Positions 23,168 to 35,365 are shown, counted from the first letter of the stretch. The stretch: 64,000 bases of DNA from Guyanagaster necrorhizus (GCF_019112545.1 NW_025064883.1:1981919-2045918), one strand, 5' to 3'. The notes: generated from the letters alone by a model not told the origin. Numbers and translations are program-made.

Positions 23168-26135
23168 ATGGCCGTTCTCGCACCTTCGGATTGGCAGTAC
23201 CCTCTGAGAGAATCGACAATGGACGTTCCTTCTTCCAACTCGAAACAGCGCTCGCCTTCTGCAAACGATCATTCACCGTCGCAAGCATCCACCGCGCATA
23301 ATCAGCAACAGGGCGGCTACCATCAGCCGCAGCAGCTCTCACAGCCTTATCCGTATCCCGTCCAGCAGCAGCCGCAGGGCGCTTGGACGCCGTCTATCTC
23401 GGCCCAACCATTTTATCCGGCTTTCTATCAAAATCAGCAACAGCAACAGCCCTATCCTCAGATACCCCAGCAAGCCCCCTACTTTGACCCTGCCAACGCA
23501 CAGCTCGCGGCACAATGGGCGTATCACAATATGCTACTTGCTCAGCACTCCCCCCAGAATTTTCCACACGTATCGCCGCCCCAACAACATCATTCCTCTT
23601 CTTCGCAAAGAAGCGGACCCACCCCTTCCTCTTCCAATGACTACTTTTCCCAAAATCAAATTAACAACGTGTTCAATCCATTTCCTAGCGGTACCCCTCC
23701 GCCTCATTCGAACCATAGAGTTGGCGCTGGCGACCATCCACAACAGCAGCAGCCGAATGGACAATACCCTGGTTTCCATCCATACCGACGCCCCAGTCGG
23801 CAACAGTCCCAAACCAGTGAACCCAGTGACTGGCGGTCCGGTGGGGTTCCGAATCCTCCATATGCCAGGCCAGATGCATCAGGATCAACTTCCTCCGTCA
23901 ATTCGTCGCACAGTTCACGCCAGCGGACAAACAGCAATCAGAGTGGGCACAGCGGGCATAACGTGCCGTCTGCGAACGGGAGCGTCCGTAGTAGGAATGG
24001 ATCCTCGGCGGCCTCAGCTCCAAATTCTGCACGGTCTTCGCCCTCAACATCAACATCGTCGCCGGCGTCCGGACCTCAGCGCGGACCACCTCACAATCGC
24101 ACACTGTCTTCCTCATCTTCCGCTTCATCGTCTAATCGTCCTGGTTCTAGCCATTCAGCTACATCTCCTACAGCCGCAACGTCGTCAGCGACGTCTCCAA
24201 GCACGCCACGTCCCGCTCGACCTTCCCCTTTATCTCAGGGAACGTTTACAGCGTCCGAGAAGCGGATGTCTCGTGACGACAGTGATTTGGCAGCCATGCG
24301 CGATCCTATTCCTAGTGCCAGCATGCTGCGTAGTGGCGGACTCAAAGGTCGACTGCGACGGGCGTTGTCTTTCAATGCTGCTCAGGCTTTGAAGGAGGAG
24401 GAGGAGGAGGAGGAGGAGGAAGACTCATCGGCACAGGCCTCATCTCGGGTTGGTAGCTCAAAACTAAAACCCAAGACGCCTATTCTTATCGATGCTGCTG
24501 TGAGTAAACCCGGAGGTGGCACGCGCAGTCCAGATAGTCCTGGTGACGATGTTTCGACAAGAGCTCCTTCGACGGTGCAGACGAAAAAGAAGAGTCGGGC
24601 GGCTTCTTTATTCAATTCACGGTTGAACGCGAGCACGGACAACATATCATTATCGTCTACTGTCAGTAGCGCGAGTGTAATGATCCGCAAGTTGGGATCA
24701 ATGGGGAGACTGGCAAGGCGAAACTCGTTAGCTGGAATCACGTCTTTGTTCAAAGACAAGGACAAGGACAAGGATGGGGAGAAGAAAGGGAAGAAAAAGG
24801 ACAAGAAAGGCAGCGCGAAGGGAGAGGCGAGTGAGGCAAGCGTATCGCATGTCACCGCGGAGTTGGACAGGAGCAGTAGTGACTGGAATGTTGCAGGGGA
24901 GATGAGCGGGCTGAGTCCAGCAGCAAAGCTAGCACGGCAGCACACGCTAAAAAGCAATGCCGAGGCAGCTGCCAAAGCCAAAGCTCAGCAAGAAGCGGAG
25001 GCTGCGGCGAATGCCAACGCGAACGCGGTCAAGGTGAATGGGAGCAGCGGTGTAGCCGCCTGGGAGAAGAATACGGCGACGCGTCAGGGATCTGTATCGC
25101 CTGTCAAGGGAGCGGGGATGCGGGTAAACGAAGATGGCACGAAGGTTCTAGTGGAGGAAGATGAAGAGGACAGCGAGGATGGCCATTATGGTCGTCAGGT
25201 TGGCCCTAGTGATCATATAGAGGGCTGGGAGGATGACGAAGATTGGGGTGAAGGAGAAGAGGAGGAGGACGTGACGATACGACAAGGACTCGAACGAGTG
25301 AGTATGGACGATGAGTATGAGTATCAGGAGGATCCCGAACCTTGGGCAGTCGACGTGAGACGTAGTGTTGAGCGGACACGGACGCCAACCAAAGGTATAC
25401 TAAAATGTAAGTAGGACTCACCGCCTATGATCCTTTTACTCACTTCCTTTGCTCGTTCACAGATGCAGCCTCTTATGATCAGCAAGTGTACCTTGCCGAG
25501 CAGACGCTACCGAACCGGGTACGGTCAAACTCATACAATTCACCCGCGCAAACAGAGTTGGGCCCGCTGGCACGGATACCTTCGCCTGATCCTGATCACA
25601 TTGATGGCCTCCATAGACATCCATCGCACTCATCGGCACATGGACAATTGCCGTCAGCCCCCTTGCTTCCGCCTTTGACATTCGAGTCGTCTGGTCGAAT
25701 GAGCCTTGACTCGGCCAGAGAGATGTCCTCATCCCCCCAGCCCCATGCTCCCATACCTGAAAAGGCATCTTCGATATTCAACCATCCTAATCTCAACTCG
25801 TCAGCGCCTGCTTTGTCAACCATGACATCCGCAGCGCCCACTTTAACACACCGGTCTGCGACAGCACCTACAAGTAAGCGCTTAGCTTTTGCCAGTAATC
25901 TGTCGGTATACGACACGTTTTCTGCTTCTGTCTATGATCGACGAAGTGAGCCTGCCACGTGGAGCCGACTCACGCCTGCACTGGCGCAGCGGATAAAGGA
26001 GGAGTTAAATTCATACAAGATGGAGGAGATGGAAGTTCATGCTGCCAGTCGGATCCAGTATGTTTTTTTCTTAGCACCTTATCCGCAGGATGCTGATTGC
26101 CGTCATTTTTTTTTAGCACGCAGTTCTTTGTTTGA
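23168..26135 (+). CDS. Bni4/Afr1-like PP1-targeting protein, low complexity, three exons
   Basis: Exons 23168-25406, 25463-26057 and 26117-26135 join in phase to 950 residues. The start is the first ATG of the open frame ('MAVLAPSDWQYPL'); the ATG at 23218 is an alternative. The first 270 residues are Q/P/S-rich, followed by long S/T/P tracts, a poly-Glu run (GAG repeat at about 24393-24423), and a K/D-rich segment near 24755-24815. The conserved part is the C-terminus: 'KRLAFASNLSVYDTF', containing an RLAF sequence that fits the RVxF PP1-docking consensus, then 'RLTPALAQRIKEELNSYKME' and 'EVHAASRI' plus a spliced last exon ending 'HTQFFV'. From memory this resembles the shared C-terminal region of yeast Bni4/Afr1, which target the phosphatase Glc7 to septin/bud-neck sites. 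The assignment is by motif only. Confidence 0.65.
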
Positions 26136-28156
26136 ATTATAAATTTTGGATTCGCTACGACTACCTATACACATAAAACGCTCATTTTCCGATCTACGAA
26201 GCCACGACCATCTCACCATCTGCCCTTGAAACGAACTACCACTTTCTTACCAGTTCCGGATTCACAACACATCTTTTCGAAATCGTCATTAACAGTGTTC
26301 TCAATATATACCCTCCTCACGTGTAATAATTTTATCGCGCAAGGCTCCGGCGCTTTTCTTCCATGTTCACATTTGGTCAGATAACTCACACTCGCTATTA
26401 ACTAGTATGTACGCCGTAGTCGTGCCTATTCTCTCGTTTCGTTTTTGGACGGACATTCAGATATAATGCAAACCCAACGCCACACGCACTCACCATCGTT
26501 CCCCACCCAGCCATCCCATATATAAACTAACTGTTTTCATTTGTGTTATCCTTTCATGCTTTTTATTCACTCTTTTCCTCGTCGTTGTTTGTTTTGATTC
26601 AGTAAAGAATTTTAAAACAGGAATTAGACTACCGCGTGGATGTAATAATCGAGCATACTACGTGTAAAATTTTATCTCATTTTTCGCATCAAACATAGGC
26701 CCAACATGAAGTGTACGCATCACGCGGATCTTGAACTAGAACCACGACATCGTCAATGTCAGCTTACTATGTAGCCGCTGGTTACGGGAATGTCTGCACC
26801 CTCGAGACCCTCGAAAAACAACGATCATCTGGATCAGCATCAAACGAGGTACTATGTAGTAACTGATCGTTCCTTTTGGCCCACAGCTCGTGGCCAGCAC
26901 CAAATACCGGCGAAGACACCGTCTCGACAACGGCGTGGTGAACTAGCACATGCATTCCAAGCCGAACCCAGATACTACCTAGGAATGGCCGAGCTCGTCT
27001 CGGGTGTTTGCTTGGTATAGGCGTGTGACTGTCCAAGCTCCAAGGTCTACGTCCGTGACGACCATTCTAGTCTATGTCCTTGGCTGCCGCCACCGAGCAT
27101 ATGGTATCACTTATCTTACCTTCAAATCCCCCCAAAAAACACTGCGATTACCGCAACCCAGCACGTCTTACTGTTTGTTGAAATCACACAGGATGTTCTC
27201 AATTTTTAATCCTATCCGGAACGCTGGTCTTCGATGAGGTAAGTAAATAACCATCTCAATACAGTAGAATGCTAAAGCGCTAAAAGTTAAACGGTTATTA
27301 CGAATGAGGTCGTCGACACGCGTTGCGTGACCGCTGCCTATGTCGGCCGAGGCGCCACTAATGGGGGCTCTACCGAGATATGTGCATGTTTGATGTGTGG
27401 ATACAAACCTACTTTGTACTTGGAGTAATATTTTCACTCGGCACAGCCGATCTCCAGGATTTCTTTTAGGTCACTACACGGCACTGCCAAGAATACGCGT
27501 CATTTCCAAATTATGACAATATCTCCAATTTTCGTCGCTGCTGTAGCCTGCCTTAACTGTGTGCGTGTTTGGATTGGTATATACAGCGGAAACATTCATC
27601 TGAGTATCGCTAAAAATGGTGCCGAATGGTGAGATTTCCGTCAATGTACCGTCGCCCAAACTCGGCGCATTAACAAGAAGCGCCCTTCCTCGCGCACGAT
27701 GATCGGGCACTGAACCATGCATGAGAGAGCAAGTCTTTCCGCCACTAGTATTTCCATTGTTAATGTCGTTGGGTCCGATGCTTCCAGAAACGATGTGAAG
27801 GTAGGTTTGCTTGTGTTGACTGAAAATATCCCCAAGTGCCAACGACTGGCTGTTAATCTGCACAATGGCGTCGCCTGCATGTTGCGTTAGACTCAGCATC
27901 ACAAGCAGGGTGGTGTGAGGCAGCGTTGCGAGCGAGTCCGAAAAGGGCTGTATGTATTCGGATTCGGGTGGAGCTGTCAAGGCGTTCAACGGCATCCGTT
28001 AGCACAGCGTCCTCAGCTTAAAATAGTAGGTAAAATCCATCGGTGGTGCTGAACATAATCAAATGAAAACCTACTACAACAAGGAAAAGGAGACGTAAAC
28101 GTACAAAAAAAATGCTAAGGGATCTTCAAAAGTCAGAGGCTCAAGAGAAGGCCGAG
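26136..28156. other. Intergenic with one unrecognised 173-codon frame
   Basis: The first several hundred bases are AT-rich 3' flank of the Bni4-like gene. On the minus strand 27474-27995 is an open frame of 173 codons ('MPLNALTAPPESEYIQPF...') with a mildly hydrophobic segment. No family is recognised, and the frame may be chance or a relic. No other gene is seen. Confidence 0.4.
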
Positions 28157-28587
28157 TCAGAATGAGCAACCGTTCGATATCCAATGCCCCCGGATTTCAA
28201 GTAGTGTTATGACCTCATTCAATTTGGCCGCAGGGTTTGCACCGGTGAGGTTACGGAAAAGTCCTGATAGGGTATGTGCATCGATAACACTGATGAAAAT
28301 GGTGCGTGGAGAAGGAATCTCCCTGTCCAGTTGGGGAGACAAAAGGGTATTGGTTTGGAATTTTGAAGGCCGATGCCCTTCAATTTGAATGTTTCCACAT
28401 TCGGAAGACCCGAGCTCAACATTTGACGTCTACGAAGCTCAAAGTCCCCTTGAGTACTCTGCATATTCCACCGCGTCGTTGGTCTTGCTTCTACTCGTGT
28501 CTGAATTTATCGTTGGGAATGTCGCACCCCGTGAGGGAGAGCTTTGATTGGGAGGTCAACTCGCACGACCTAAATAATAGGATGTAA
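28157..28587 (-). pseudogene. Possible F-box/LRR gene remnant
   Basis: Two overlapping minus-strand frames give LRR-like pieces of the type found in mushroom F-box proteins: 'LPNVETFKLKGIGLQNSKPI' near 28310-28400, then 'NPAAKLNEVITLLEIRG' near 28175-28235. The frame changes between them and there is no start or F-box. An intact F-box gene begins 0.5 kb to the right on the other strand (29075). The family call is tentative because short LRR fragments are weakly diagnostic. Confidence 0.35.
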
Positions 28588-29074
28588 TCCAGCTTCGGTA
28601 TGTTGTCCCTGATATTTCTTTCACGATTTCCTAACCACGATTCACTCTTCAAGGGTGCCCTGTTGACTTAGCAAAGCCCGTTCCTGCTACCATTAGCTTT
28701 CATTTGGCAGCTTGTAAAGTGCAGGAACATCTTGTGGTGATCTTGTATTCCACATCTTTCCCATCTGTCATGGTCCTTACCATGTACGACCAGCAGACGG
28801 CCTCCCATCCGCAGCGAGCGCAGTCTTTGGCTACAAGCAAGTGGCGCCCGTGAACCAGAATGACACCATACTCCTCATAAAATTCCTTCTCCCATGAAAG
28901 ATTCGTCTGTTTATCCACTCCCACGGCGAGATTACAGGTGCCTTACCCGGATTCACGGGAACATGTACTGCCGTAACTTAATTTTGTCTGCCATGCAGTC
29001 GGTGCGAGCACCGCAAAAGTGATGCCACAGTCCGTTAATCGCCTTGTGACTCTTTCTCAAACTCTCATCTACAG
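28588..29074. other. Intergenic, upstream of the F-box gene
   Basis: A 74-codon minus-strand frame (28700-28924) with several Cys residues is present but not recognisable. The rest is presumed promoter and leader of the gene starting at 29075. Confidence 0.4.
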
Positions 29075-30402
29075 ATGGGTCTTGTCATCTCCAACCCATT
29101 GCGACACTTCAAGTGGAGACCAAAGCAGAAGGCCCGATGCCCAGTTCTCCCACAGGAACTAATCGACTGCGTACTGGACCAGTTATGCGACGATCACCAG
29201 ACTTTGATCGTGTGTCTACGTGCCGGCCGACCTTTCCTGGCTCGTGCTAGAGTGCATATATTCAGTTCAGTTCACATCCAGCTGGAACCGCGACGGAATA
29301 CGTGGAAACAATTCCTTCGTCTCTTCTCTTCTTCACCGCATCTCGCTCCTTTGGTCCATACTGTTCATCTGCAACGAAATCACCAATGGCCTACAGAACG
29401 CCAGTTCATGTCGGCCACAGTCGTGGTGCGAGTCCTGAATTCTCTGGTCAATCTTGAAGAGATTAAACTGCAGGGATATGGTCCGAAGATATTCCGAAGG
29501 AAAGAGACCATGGAGGCGTCTCTGTTCACGTATCTCCTTGCCGACAACCGCATCAAGAGAGTCTACTTGCATGACTGCAAGTTTTTCAGGCAGGAAGACT
29601 TATTTGCCTTTCTGCGAGGCTTTCCGGAAATGAAGGAGTTGTGGATAAGCAAGGGCTTCAAATGTCCGGTCTCCACCTCGGCGTTCAGCAACGATTTACC
29701 CGGAGAGTCTGGAACCATCTATCTAGAAACCCTTCAGATTGTTTCTGACTGGAAAAATCCTCTTGGTGTCCTTGCGCATCCACAATCACCTCTTTCATTG
29801 AAGAAGGTGAAATCATTGATAGTTGGAACGGATTCGTGCATTCGGTATGAAGGTGCACTGAACGTAGTGAGGTTAGCGGATGGGTTCCAAAAGCTGACAT
29901 TGCTAGACATCGGCGTCTATGAGGCGCTTGTTACTCACGGTACGGAATGCTCTCTTCGCTTCCCTGTGGTAACACCTGTCTGACAGAAACACTAGATGTT
30001 CATCTCAACCCGTTTCCTATCCATCAACTCCGCTGCCTCACTTTTGGCCTTAACACAGACAAGTTGGAACTAGCTCCACTTTTGGGAAAATGGGTCTCGC
30101 TGTTCAACAACATTCAGTCAGAGTGCGCACTTCGAAAAGTGACGATCGTCATTTTTGGCTTCTATATGCAGCAATGGCCATTCCATTTTGTGTGCGACAG
30201 GGTGCAATGGACAAGGCTGGACATCTCTATGTCACGATGGAGTTCGTTACGAAAGGTAAACGTGAATGTCAAGGTCCACAGGCCCAAAGAAGTCAAAAAG
30301 TTCATCGAGGCAACCTGTTGTGGATTGATGAAGAAGAATTTATTGCATTTCCTTGATTCCGATAACAGGTGGGCCTCGTCGATCATTTCTTTTACTGAAT
30401 AA
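29075..30402 (+). CDS. F-box/LRR-like protein, two exons
   Basis: Exons 29075-29939 and 29987-30402 join across a 47-bp GT-AG intron (gtacgg...tgacag) to 426 residues. The N-terminus has an F-box-like segment, 'CPVLPQELIDCVLDQLCDDH', about residues 22-41. This is followed by leucine-rich material ('LAPLVHTVHL', 'LVNLEEIKLQGYG', 'FPEMKELWISKG', 'LKKVKSLIVG') typical of the large basidiomycete F-box family. The likely role is substrate selection in an SCF E3 ubiquitin ligase; partner and substrate are unknown. Reading without splicing stops 13 codons into the intron, whereas splicing gives a continuous product with the usual family length. It appears intact, unlike the F-box relics at 5779, 28157 and 32660. 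Confidence 0.75.
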
Positions 30403-30703
30403 TCAATGATGTCCCGACTCCAGCATCTCCACACGTCTGTAAAGCGCTCGCATCATTGGTTCCTCCTGATTTATCCTCGTACCGACTCTCGAAGTCTTCC
30501 AAAATGTCTAAGCGACCTTTTAAGTAAGCGGCGGGGATCTAGGTTTTCACGTCCGGGTCCAAGAAGTGCCTCAAGGTTTCATTGCTCCGCATTATGGTTC
30601 ATGCTCCGATGCCGTGTTCTTCGTCGCCACAACATCAGGCAGCTCTTTTTCAAACACCTCCTAACAGAAAACTGTATCCATACCCATTATACACGAGAAA
30701 ATA
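30403..30703. other. Short intergenic spacer
   Basis: Three hundred bases between two plus-strand genes; AT-rich near the downstream ATG. No gene or clear motif seen. Confidence 0.4.
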
Positions 30704-31432
30704 ATGAACACACGTTCATACAAAATTTTCCTTCCTCTTCGTTTTCTACTTTTATGTCTTTGCATCACACTTGTGTCGTCCACGCATTGTTCGTTCCGCT
30801 CTGTCTCCCCGGAAAAAAAAGTTTGCTTACAGCCTTTTCTTTTGATTTTTTCCAGCCTATTTTGTTATCAAGGAACCTCAGGCATCTGCGCAATGGTCGA
30901 ATGGCGCTGTCAATGTGGTGACATGGGAGAAGGGCGTACAAGATGATATCACGCATTTTGACATGGAGTTGGTGAGGCTGAGCAAGGATGGAGTGACATA
31001 CATAGCCTATAATGGTGCGCCTGGATTATCCACCTTATTCTTTGCCTTGACGAAATCTTTTCTTCAAATGCAGTGGAGGCGTATCCTGCCTCGCCCAATT
31101 CTCTCAACATATACCTAGAAGACATACCAACCGGAGACGACTATTTCCTTCTCTTCCTCAACTCGACGCTTGGTCTCATGCATTGTCTATCATCGCGTTT
31201 CGCTATTATCAACACTACAGGTGTCACGTCGTCCGCAAGCGTGTCTGTAACGCCAGATTCTTCTATACCAATAGTGACTATTAGCGGGTCACCGAATCCG
31301 ACAAAGGGGTTCGTGACGACTTTTGCGTCAAGAGCGAGCTCTATTATGTTTGGGGTTACATCGGGGCATAAGTGCGGAGGGGCGATGGTGTTGGCAGGTG
31401 CTTTGGTTGGTGCGGTGTTGGTGCTATGGTGA
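30704..31432 (+). CDS. KRE9/KNH1-like GPI-anchored cell-surface protein, three exons
   Basis: Exons 30704-30788, 30856-31014 and 31074-31432 join in phase to 200 residues. A signal peptide is present ('MNTRSYKIFLPLRFLLLCL...'). The mature domain begins 'YFVIKEPQASAQWSNGAVNV' with 'VTWEK', the pattern of the fungal Ser/Thr-rich GPI-anchored (KRE9/KNH-type) N-terminal domain, and continues 'FLNSTLGLMHCLSSRFAI'. A Ser/Thr-rich stalk follows, and the C-terminus is a hydrophobic tail ('GAMVLAGALVGAVLVLW') expected for GPI addition. In yeast this family supports beta-1,6-glucan assembly; here only wall or membrane surface location can be inferred. The first 5' splice site (gttcgt) was chosen because it restores the frame and keeps the signal peptide. 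This is the last intact gene before the AT-rich transposon zone. Confidence 0.78.
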
Positions 31433-32659
31433 GGCGACCTCGTTGTATCACCGTTTCTTGACTGTCTTAGACAGTGTTTGCTGTGTTTCTATGCTGTTTC
31501 ATGTGTATTTTGGTCTTATCTTTCGGAGCCGTGGAGGATGCTCATTGTATTTGCGTAGACGATACTGCCTAATGATCACATGTAAATGAATGAAACATAG
31601 TGTATCCTGTGTGTTGCCTTCGTTCTGTTTGCCGGGTGTCAAATTATGTATATCAAACTTCACTTGAAAAGGTACACAGTTGTGTTTCTTTCGCAATACA
31701 GCTTCTGTTGTTTTGTGTCTAGAGAATACACATGACATCATACCTATCTTGAGTCTGTTAAGAACATGTTATTGGAGGTTATCCGCACGTTGACGTTGAG
31801 TTCCTGCCGTTCCGTATTTTTCCTACTTATTACTTACCTTTTATATACGTACTCCTGTCCTTACAGTTTTTCATATAAAAGCCTCGCCGTAGCTTACATG
31901 ATACCTCAGTCGTTCTACTCTTGCTGTGTACAACTGAGTTCTTACAAAGTATCTTTTGTCATTACATGTGTGCTGTAAAGGCAATATGCCTTTATGACAA
32001 GCATGTCACTGCCTCGCATTGATACTTCTTCCACTTTAGATAAGCACCTTCAGTGATATCTTCACACTATCTTTAGTGTGTGCTGTATCTATATTGCTTG
32101 TTTTGTATCCTTTCTTACAGTAACATGGTTTAAACAGTTTGGCTGCAGTTTGGAACCCACAACATGCCTTCTAACAGCCCAAGACACAGGATGTAGGTAT
32201 AGCATTAATAACATGGCACAATTTGAGTGAGATAGTAGGCTTGAACAGTGTATTTTCTTACAGCAGGGAAAAAAGCATCCAAGCATATGGAAAAGGGGAT
32301 AAGGTTCCACTGGATAAGTGTATGAATTGGCCATCTCTGCTAGAACTACCTGATTACCTATAGCTGGCCCGGCATCATCTTATATAATGGGAGTTGTTGT
32401 GCATGGCCAACATAGGCAGCCTGGACAATGATATTTGGTTGTTGATAATCAAATGTATCCATGATTCCTCTTACTCTTGGCTTCCTCTTGACATTGTTTC
32501 ATTAGCCAGTGTCTCTCATCATCTCTGTCATTTATGCTTTTCTGCCAGTATCAAGAAGATCTGGTGGAGATGATACAACCCACTTTCATGCATTCCACTA
32601 TTTCCACTACCATCTTTGGGGCATTATATTTGGTATGAAATCCTCTACCCCACACTCTG
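31433..32659. other. Transition from gene compartment to AT-rich zone
   Basis: The 3' flank of the GPI-protein gene grades into AT-rich, CpG-poor sequence from about 31.75 kb. After about 32.4 kb I can find essentially no CG dinucleotide until 37.6 kb. No gene is visible. Confidence 0.5.
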
Positions 32660-33590
32660 GAAGTGATAATAATGTGCTGTTGCAGAGAACTTGACTTTAT
32701 CATAACTCACATTCATGCAGTCAAGTCTGAGCCCTGCCAAAGGCATCATTTGGAAGAAAATATACAAGTCATATCTCAGATGATGGCTACAATAGCACCT
32801 CACCTGAATGCTCTTCACACAGTATACATCAGATTTGAAGATGGCAGTTATTCCTGCAAGCAGCTCTCAATGGGTCTATGGATCACATTAATTGAAGCTA
32901 TATTTTTGCTTCTTGCCATGGAATTGCTGGAATTGGCAGCTCCATAGCTTACCAAGGACAAAACTTTCTCTTCACTCACTTTATGCCACACTAATCTGTG
33001 GTGTTTCATCTATTGAGCTCTCTTTATATCCTGTAATAAATCTATTCAAATATCAGTGTACAGGAGAAGAAGCATGAGGCAGATAGCTATTGAGATCCAT
33101 AATCTGTGGCTTTTGCTTGATGCCAATTGAGCCACACTAGAGATACTGGAACTGCCTGGAGAGCTAGCTGACAGCCTTTTTGATCCCTCCTTTCCATTGT
33201 TGGAAGAGTTGTGTTTTTTTGAGTATGGATCTGAGAGTCATACATGGACTTGCACTCTTCCACTCTAATCTCATCTTTGAAAGCTGAAAATCAGGGTCAT
33301 TTTCAGCAGTTCTCCTTCCTCTATTTCCATCACATTGCATTTAACACCTTTTCAGGTCACCAAGATGTGATCTTTGATGCTGTTGAACTCTTGCCCCAAT
33401 GACCCTGTGTTCAGTATACTGCTGTCAAACCTAGAACACCTATCTTTGATGCTATATCCTGAGCCCTTCATGCTCCAGTTGTTTTCAGAGTTGAAGATAT
33501 CTGTCAATATCATTCCTTGCTCTGCTGTCAGCACAATTTTAATCTCTGTGCCTCTCAGAAACCTCACAAGCCTGAAATTATCATACTAAT
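32660..33590 (+). pseudogene. CpG-free relic of an F-box/LRR gene
   Basis: Frames on the plus strand give family-like LRR pieces: 'ALHTVYIRFEDGSYSCKQLS' near 32808-32870, 'ATLEILELPGELADSL' near 33130-33180, 'PLLEELCFFEYGS' near 33195-33235, and 'ILLSNLEHLSLMLYPEPF' near 33418-33475. Stops and frame changes separate them and no F-box or start remains. The whole stretch lacks CG dinucleotides, consistent with loss of methylated CpG to TpG/CpA. It looks like a host gene trapped in the silenced compartment. Confidence 0.5.
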
Positions 33591-34582
33591 AGGAGTCAGA
33601 CCAATCCAAAGTCTTTTTCCTTAGCCTCATTCCTTGGATGTTGCTCTATCTAGAATGTCTCAAGCTGAACCAATATAGCAAGAAGAATAAGCCTTTTAAT
33701 GTTGTGGTGTGTCTTTTTCTTCTTTACTCACACTGAAGCTATGCTGATATATCAAACAGTCATTGTTGGAAAAATTACTTTGAAACCTCAAGTATCTATC
33801 AGTTTAACACTTGCATTTGGAGAAATGCAAAGGAAAGTATGAAGTTTTGTCTGACATCAGGATCTAAGAGAATAGAGCCACCACTATGAAGCAGATTATA
33901 TAATAATTATTTTGTTTAATCCCCTCATTACAATCTATCTTGTATCTGAATTTGATCCCAGCCATATTCTGCTGTCCACTGTGGGTGTGGCATTGATGGA
34001 AAATCTCATAGATGGAAATATTGAATTAAAGGCTGTTTTAATTGGCAAGAAGACAGGAGAATATATCCTTTACTCAATATAGCCAAAAATGTTAATTTTA
34101 TGTTAACTCATGTTGAATGAAGATGCTCACACTCATTTAGAGGCCTGTAACCAATGTCATAGCATGGCAACATCTAAATGAAGTATCAAGATGTTAAAAT
34201 GCTGAGTGATGCATAGATATTTAATTATAATCTTTTTATTCTATGATCTTTCTTGTATTTGTATCTGTGCTTCTTGTCTCAGCAGCTGTTTATGTACAAA
34301 TTGTCAAAAAACAATAATCTCAGTCTTCACTTGATATGATTGTAAAAGACTGAATTAATAGTATCTATCAAAGAACAACAATCTACATAATTGTAAGTAT
34401 TATAGTAATATGTAAAGTAATGAAAAACATACCTCAGTCTTCACTTGACATAGATGTAAAAGACTGAGATACATTAGAAAAAGAAAAAGTCTAAAATAAG
34501 GCAATGATTGCATTATTGAATACTGACTATGCAGCTATAAATAAAGGTCATCTGAATATGCTGACAATAGGCATAGACTGAA
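33591..34582. other. AT-rich, includes probable copia LTR with twin hairpins
   Basis: No gene. Two copies of a short inverted repeat (CAGTCTT...AAGACTG), at about 34321-34353 and 34436-34467, lie 115 bp apart. They sit just left of the copia 3' end, whose LTR-like edge on the minus strand ('GGAGGAG' then 'TGTCAAGAG') is at about 34592, so they probably belong to a decayed LTR. Its left edge is not resolved. Confidence 0.4.
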
Positions 34583-35130
34583 TCTCTTGACACTCCTCCT
34601 GAAGTTGACACTCATCACAATCAAACTCCAGTAGAGCCTATATGCTGCAAAAGATTTGTCATATGGGGTTTTGAAATTGTCTTCATGAAGATATCTGCAA
34701 GATTATCTTTGGATAGAATATATTGGATGTTGAGATCTCTGAGCTGAACCACTTCTTATATCCAATGATAATCCAGTGTGAAATATTTTGACTTTCTATA
34801 GCCTTTGGTAAATCTAGTAAAGTCAATTGTGCTGTTGTTGTCACATCAGATGGGATAAGGGTGATCCTTCATGATTTTCAACTCATCCAAAAAGAAACCC
34901 ATCCATATTGACTGCCATCTCTCATAAACTATGGCAACATACTCTACTTCAGTTGTCAATAATGCTACCCTTTTCTGAGCATAGCTACTCTATGAAACAG
35001 GTCCTCCAGCTATTTTGAAGACATAACCCATTGTTGACTTCTCTGTAGTTTTGTTATTGCCATGAGATGAATTAACATAGCTTATAGGCATTAGTCTATT
35101 ATCAGTTTCTGTTTTTCTCTGATACATGAT
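34583..35130 (-). pseudogene. Ty1/copia RNase H relic
   Basis: Minus-strand frames show copia RNase H hallmarks in order: 'TMGYVFKIAGGPVS', 'ALLTTEVEYVAIVYE' (normally LSTTEAEYVA), 'CDNNSTIDFT', 'KYFTLDYHWI' and 'LRDLNIQYILSKDNLADIFM'. A polypurine run follows, next to an LTR-like edge at about 34592. Several stops are at positions expected from CGA or TGG codons. It may be the 3' end of the split copia element described at 36930-37638 and 50909-52960, displaced by the 35131-36929 segment, but this is inference. Confidence 0.7.
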
Positions 35131-35289
35131 TTTATACTATATTAACATGCCCTCTCCATGTTCAGGCATGTAAATTTGTGAAATTTGAGAATACATAGAC
35201 TATATTCCAGTCCACTAAGCATATAACTGAAAATAGAGCTAGAGCATAAAAAAACATAGCTATTATGATGCTAAACTGAAGTAACAATG

Positions 35290-35365
35290 AGCAGAGTGCA
35301 TGGCCTAGTGATAGACTAATACCAGAGGAATTAGACTGTATGTGAGGTTCCAGCACTTGACCCTA
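35290..35365 (+). repeat. tRNA-derived SINE-like or degenerate tRNA-like sequence
   Basis: 'tggcctagtgat' near 35302 fits the RNA polymerase III A-box, and 'ggttccagcac' near 35346 fits a B-box with a mutated CG. Their spacing of about 40 bp is correct for a tRNA-derived promoter. A complete cloverleaf is not evident, so a SINE head or dead tRNA copy is more likely than a functional tRNA. Confidence 0.3.

Noticed and set aside
24393..24423. GAG trinucleotide run as a possible regulatory repeat
   Set aside because: In-frame poly-Glu tract of the Bni4-like protein; ordinary low complexity.
24382..24981. 199-codon minus-strand Leu/Ser-rich frame
   Set aside because: Mirror of the Lys/Asp/Glu-rich low-complexity coding sequence of the Bni4-like gene.
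30406..30921. 171-codon plus-strand frame
   Set aside because: Overlaps the spacer and the first exon/intron of the KNH-like gene in another frame; no recognisable domain.
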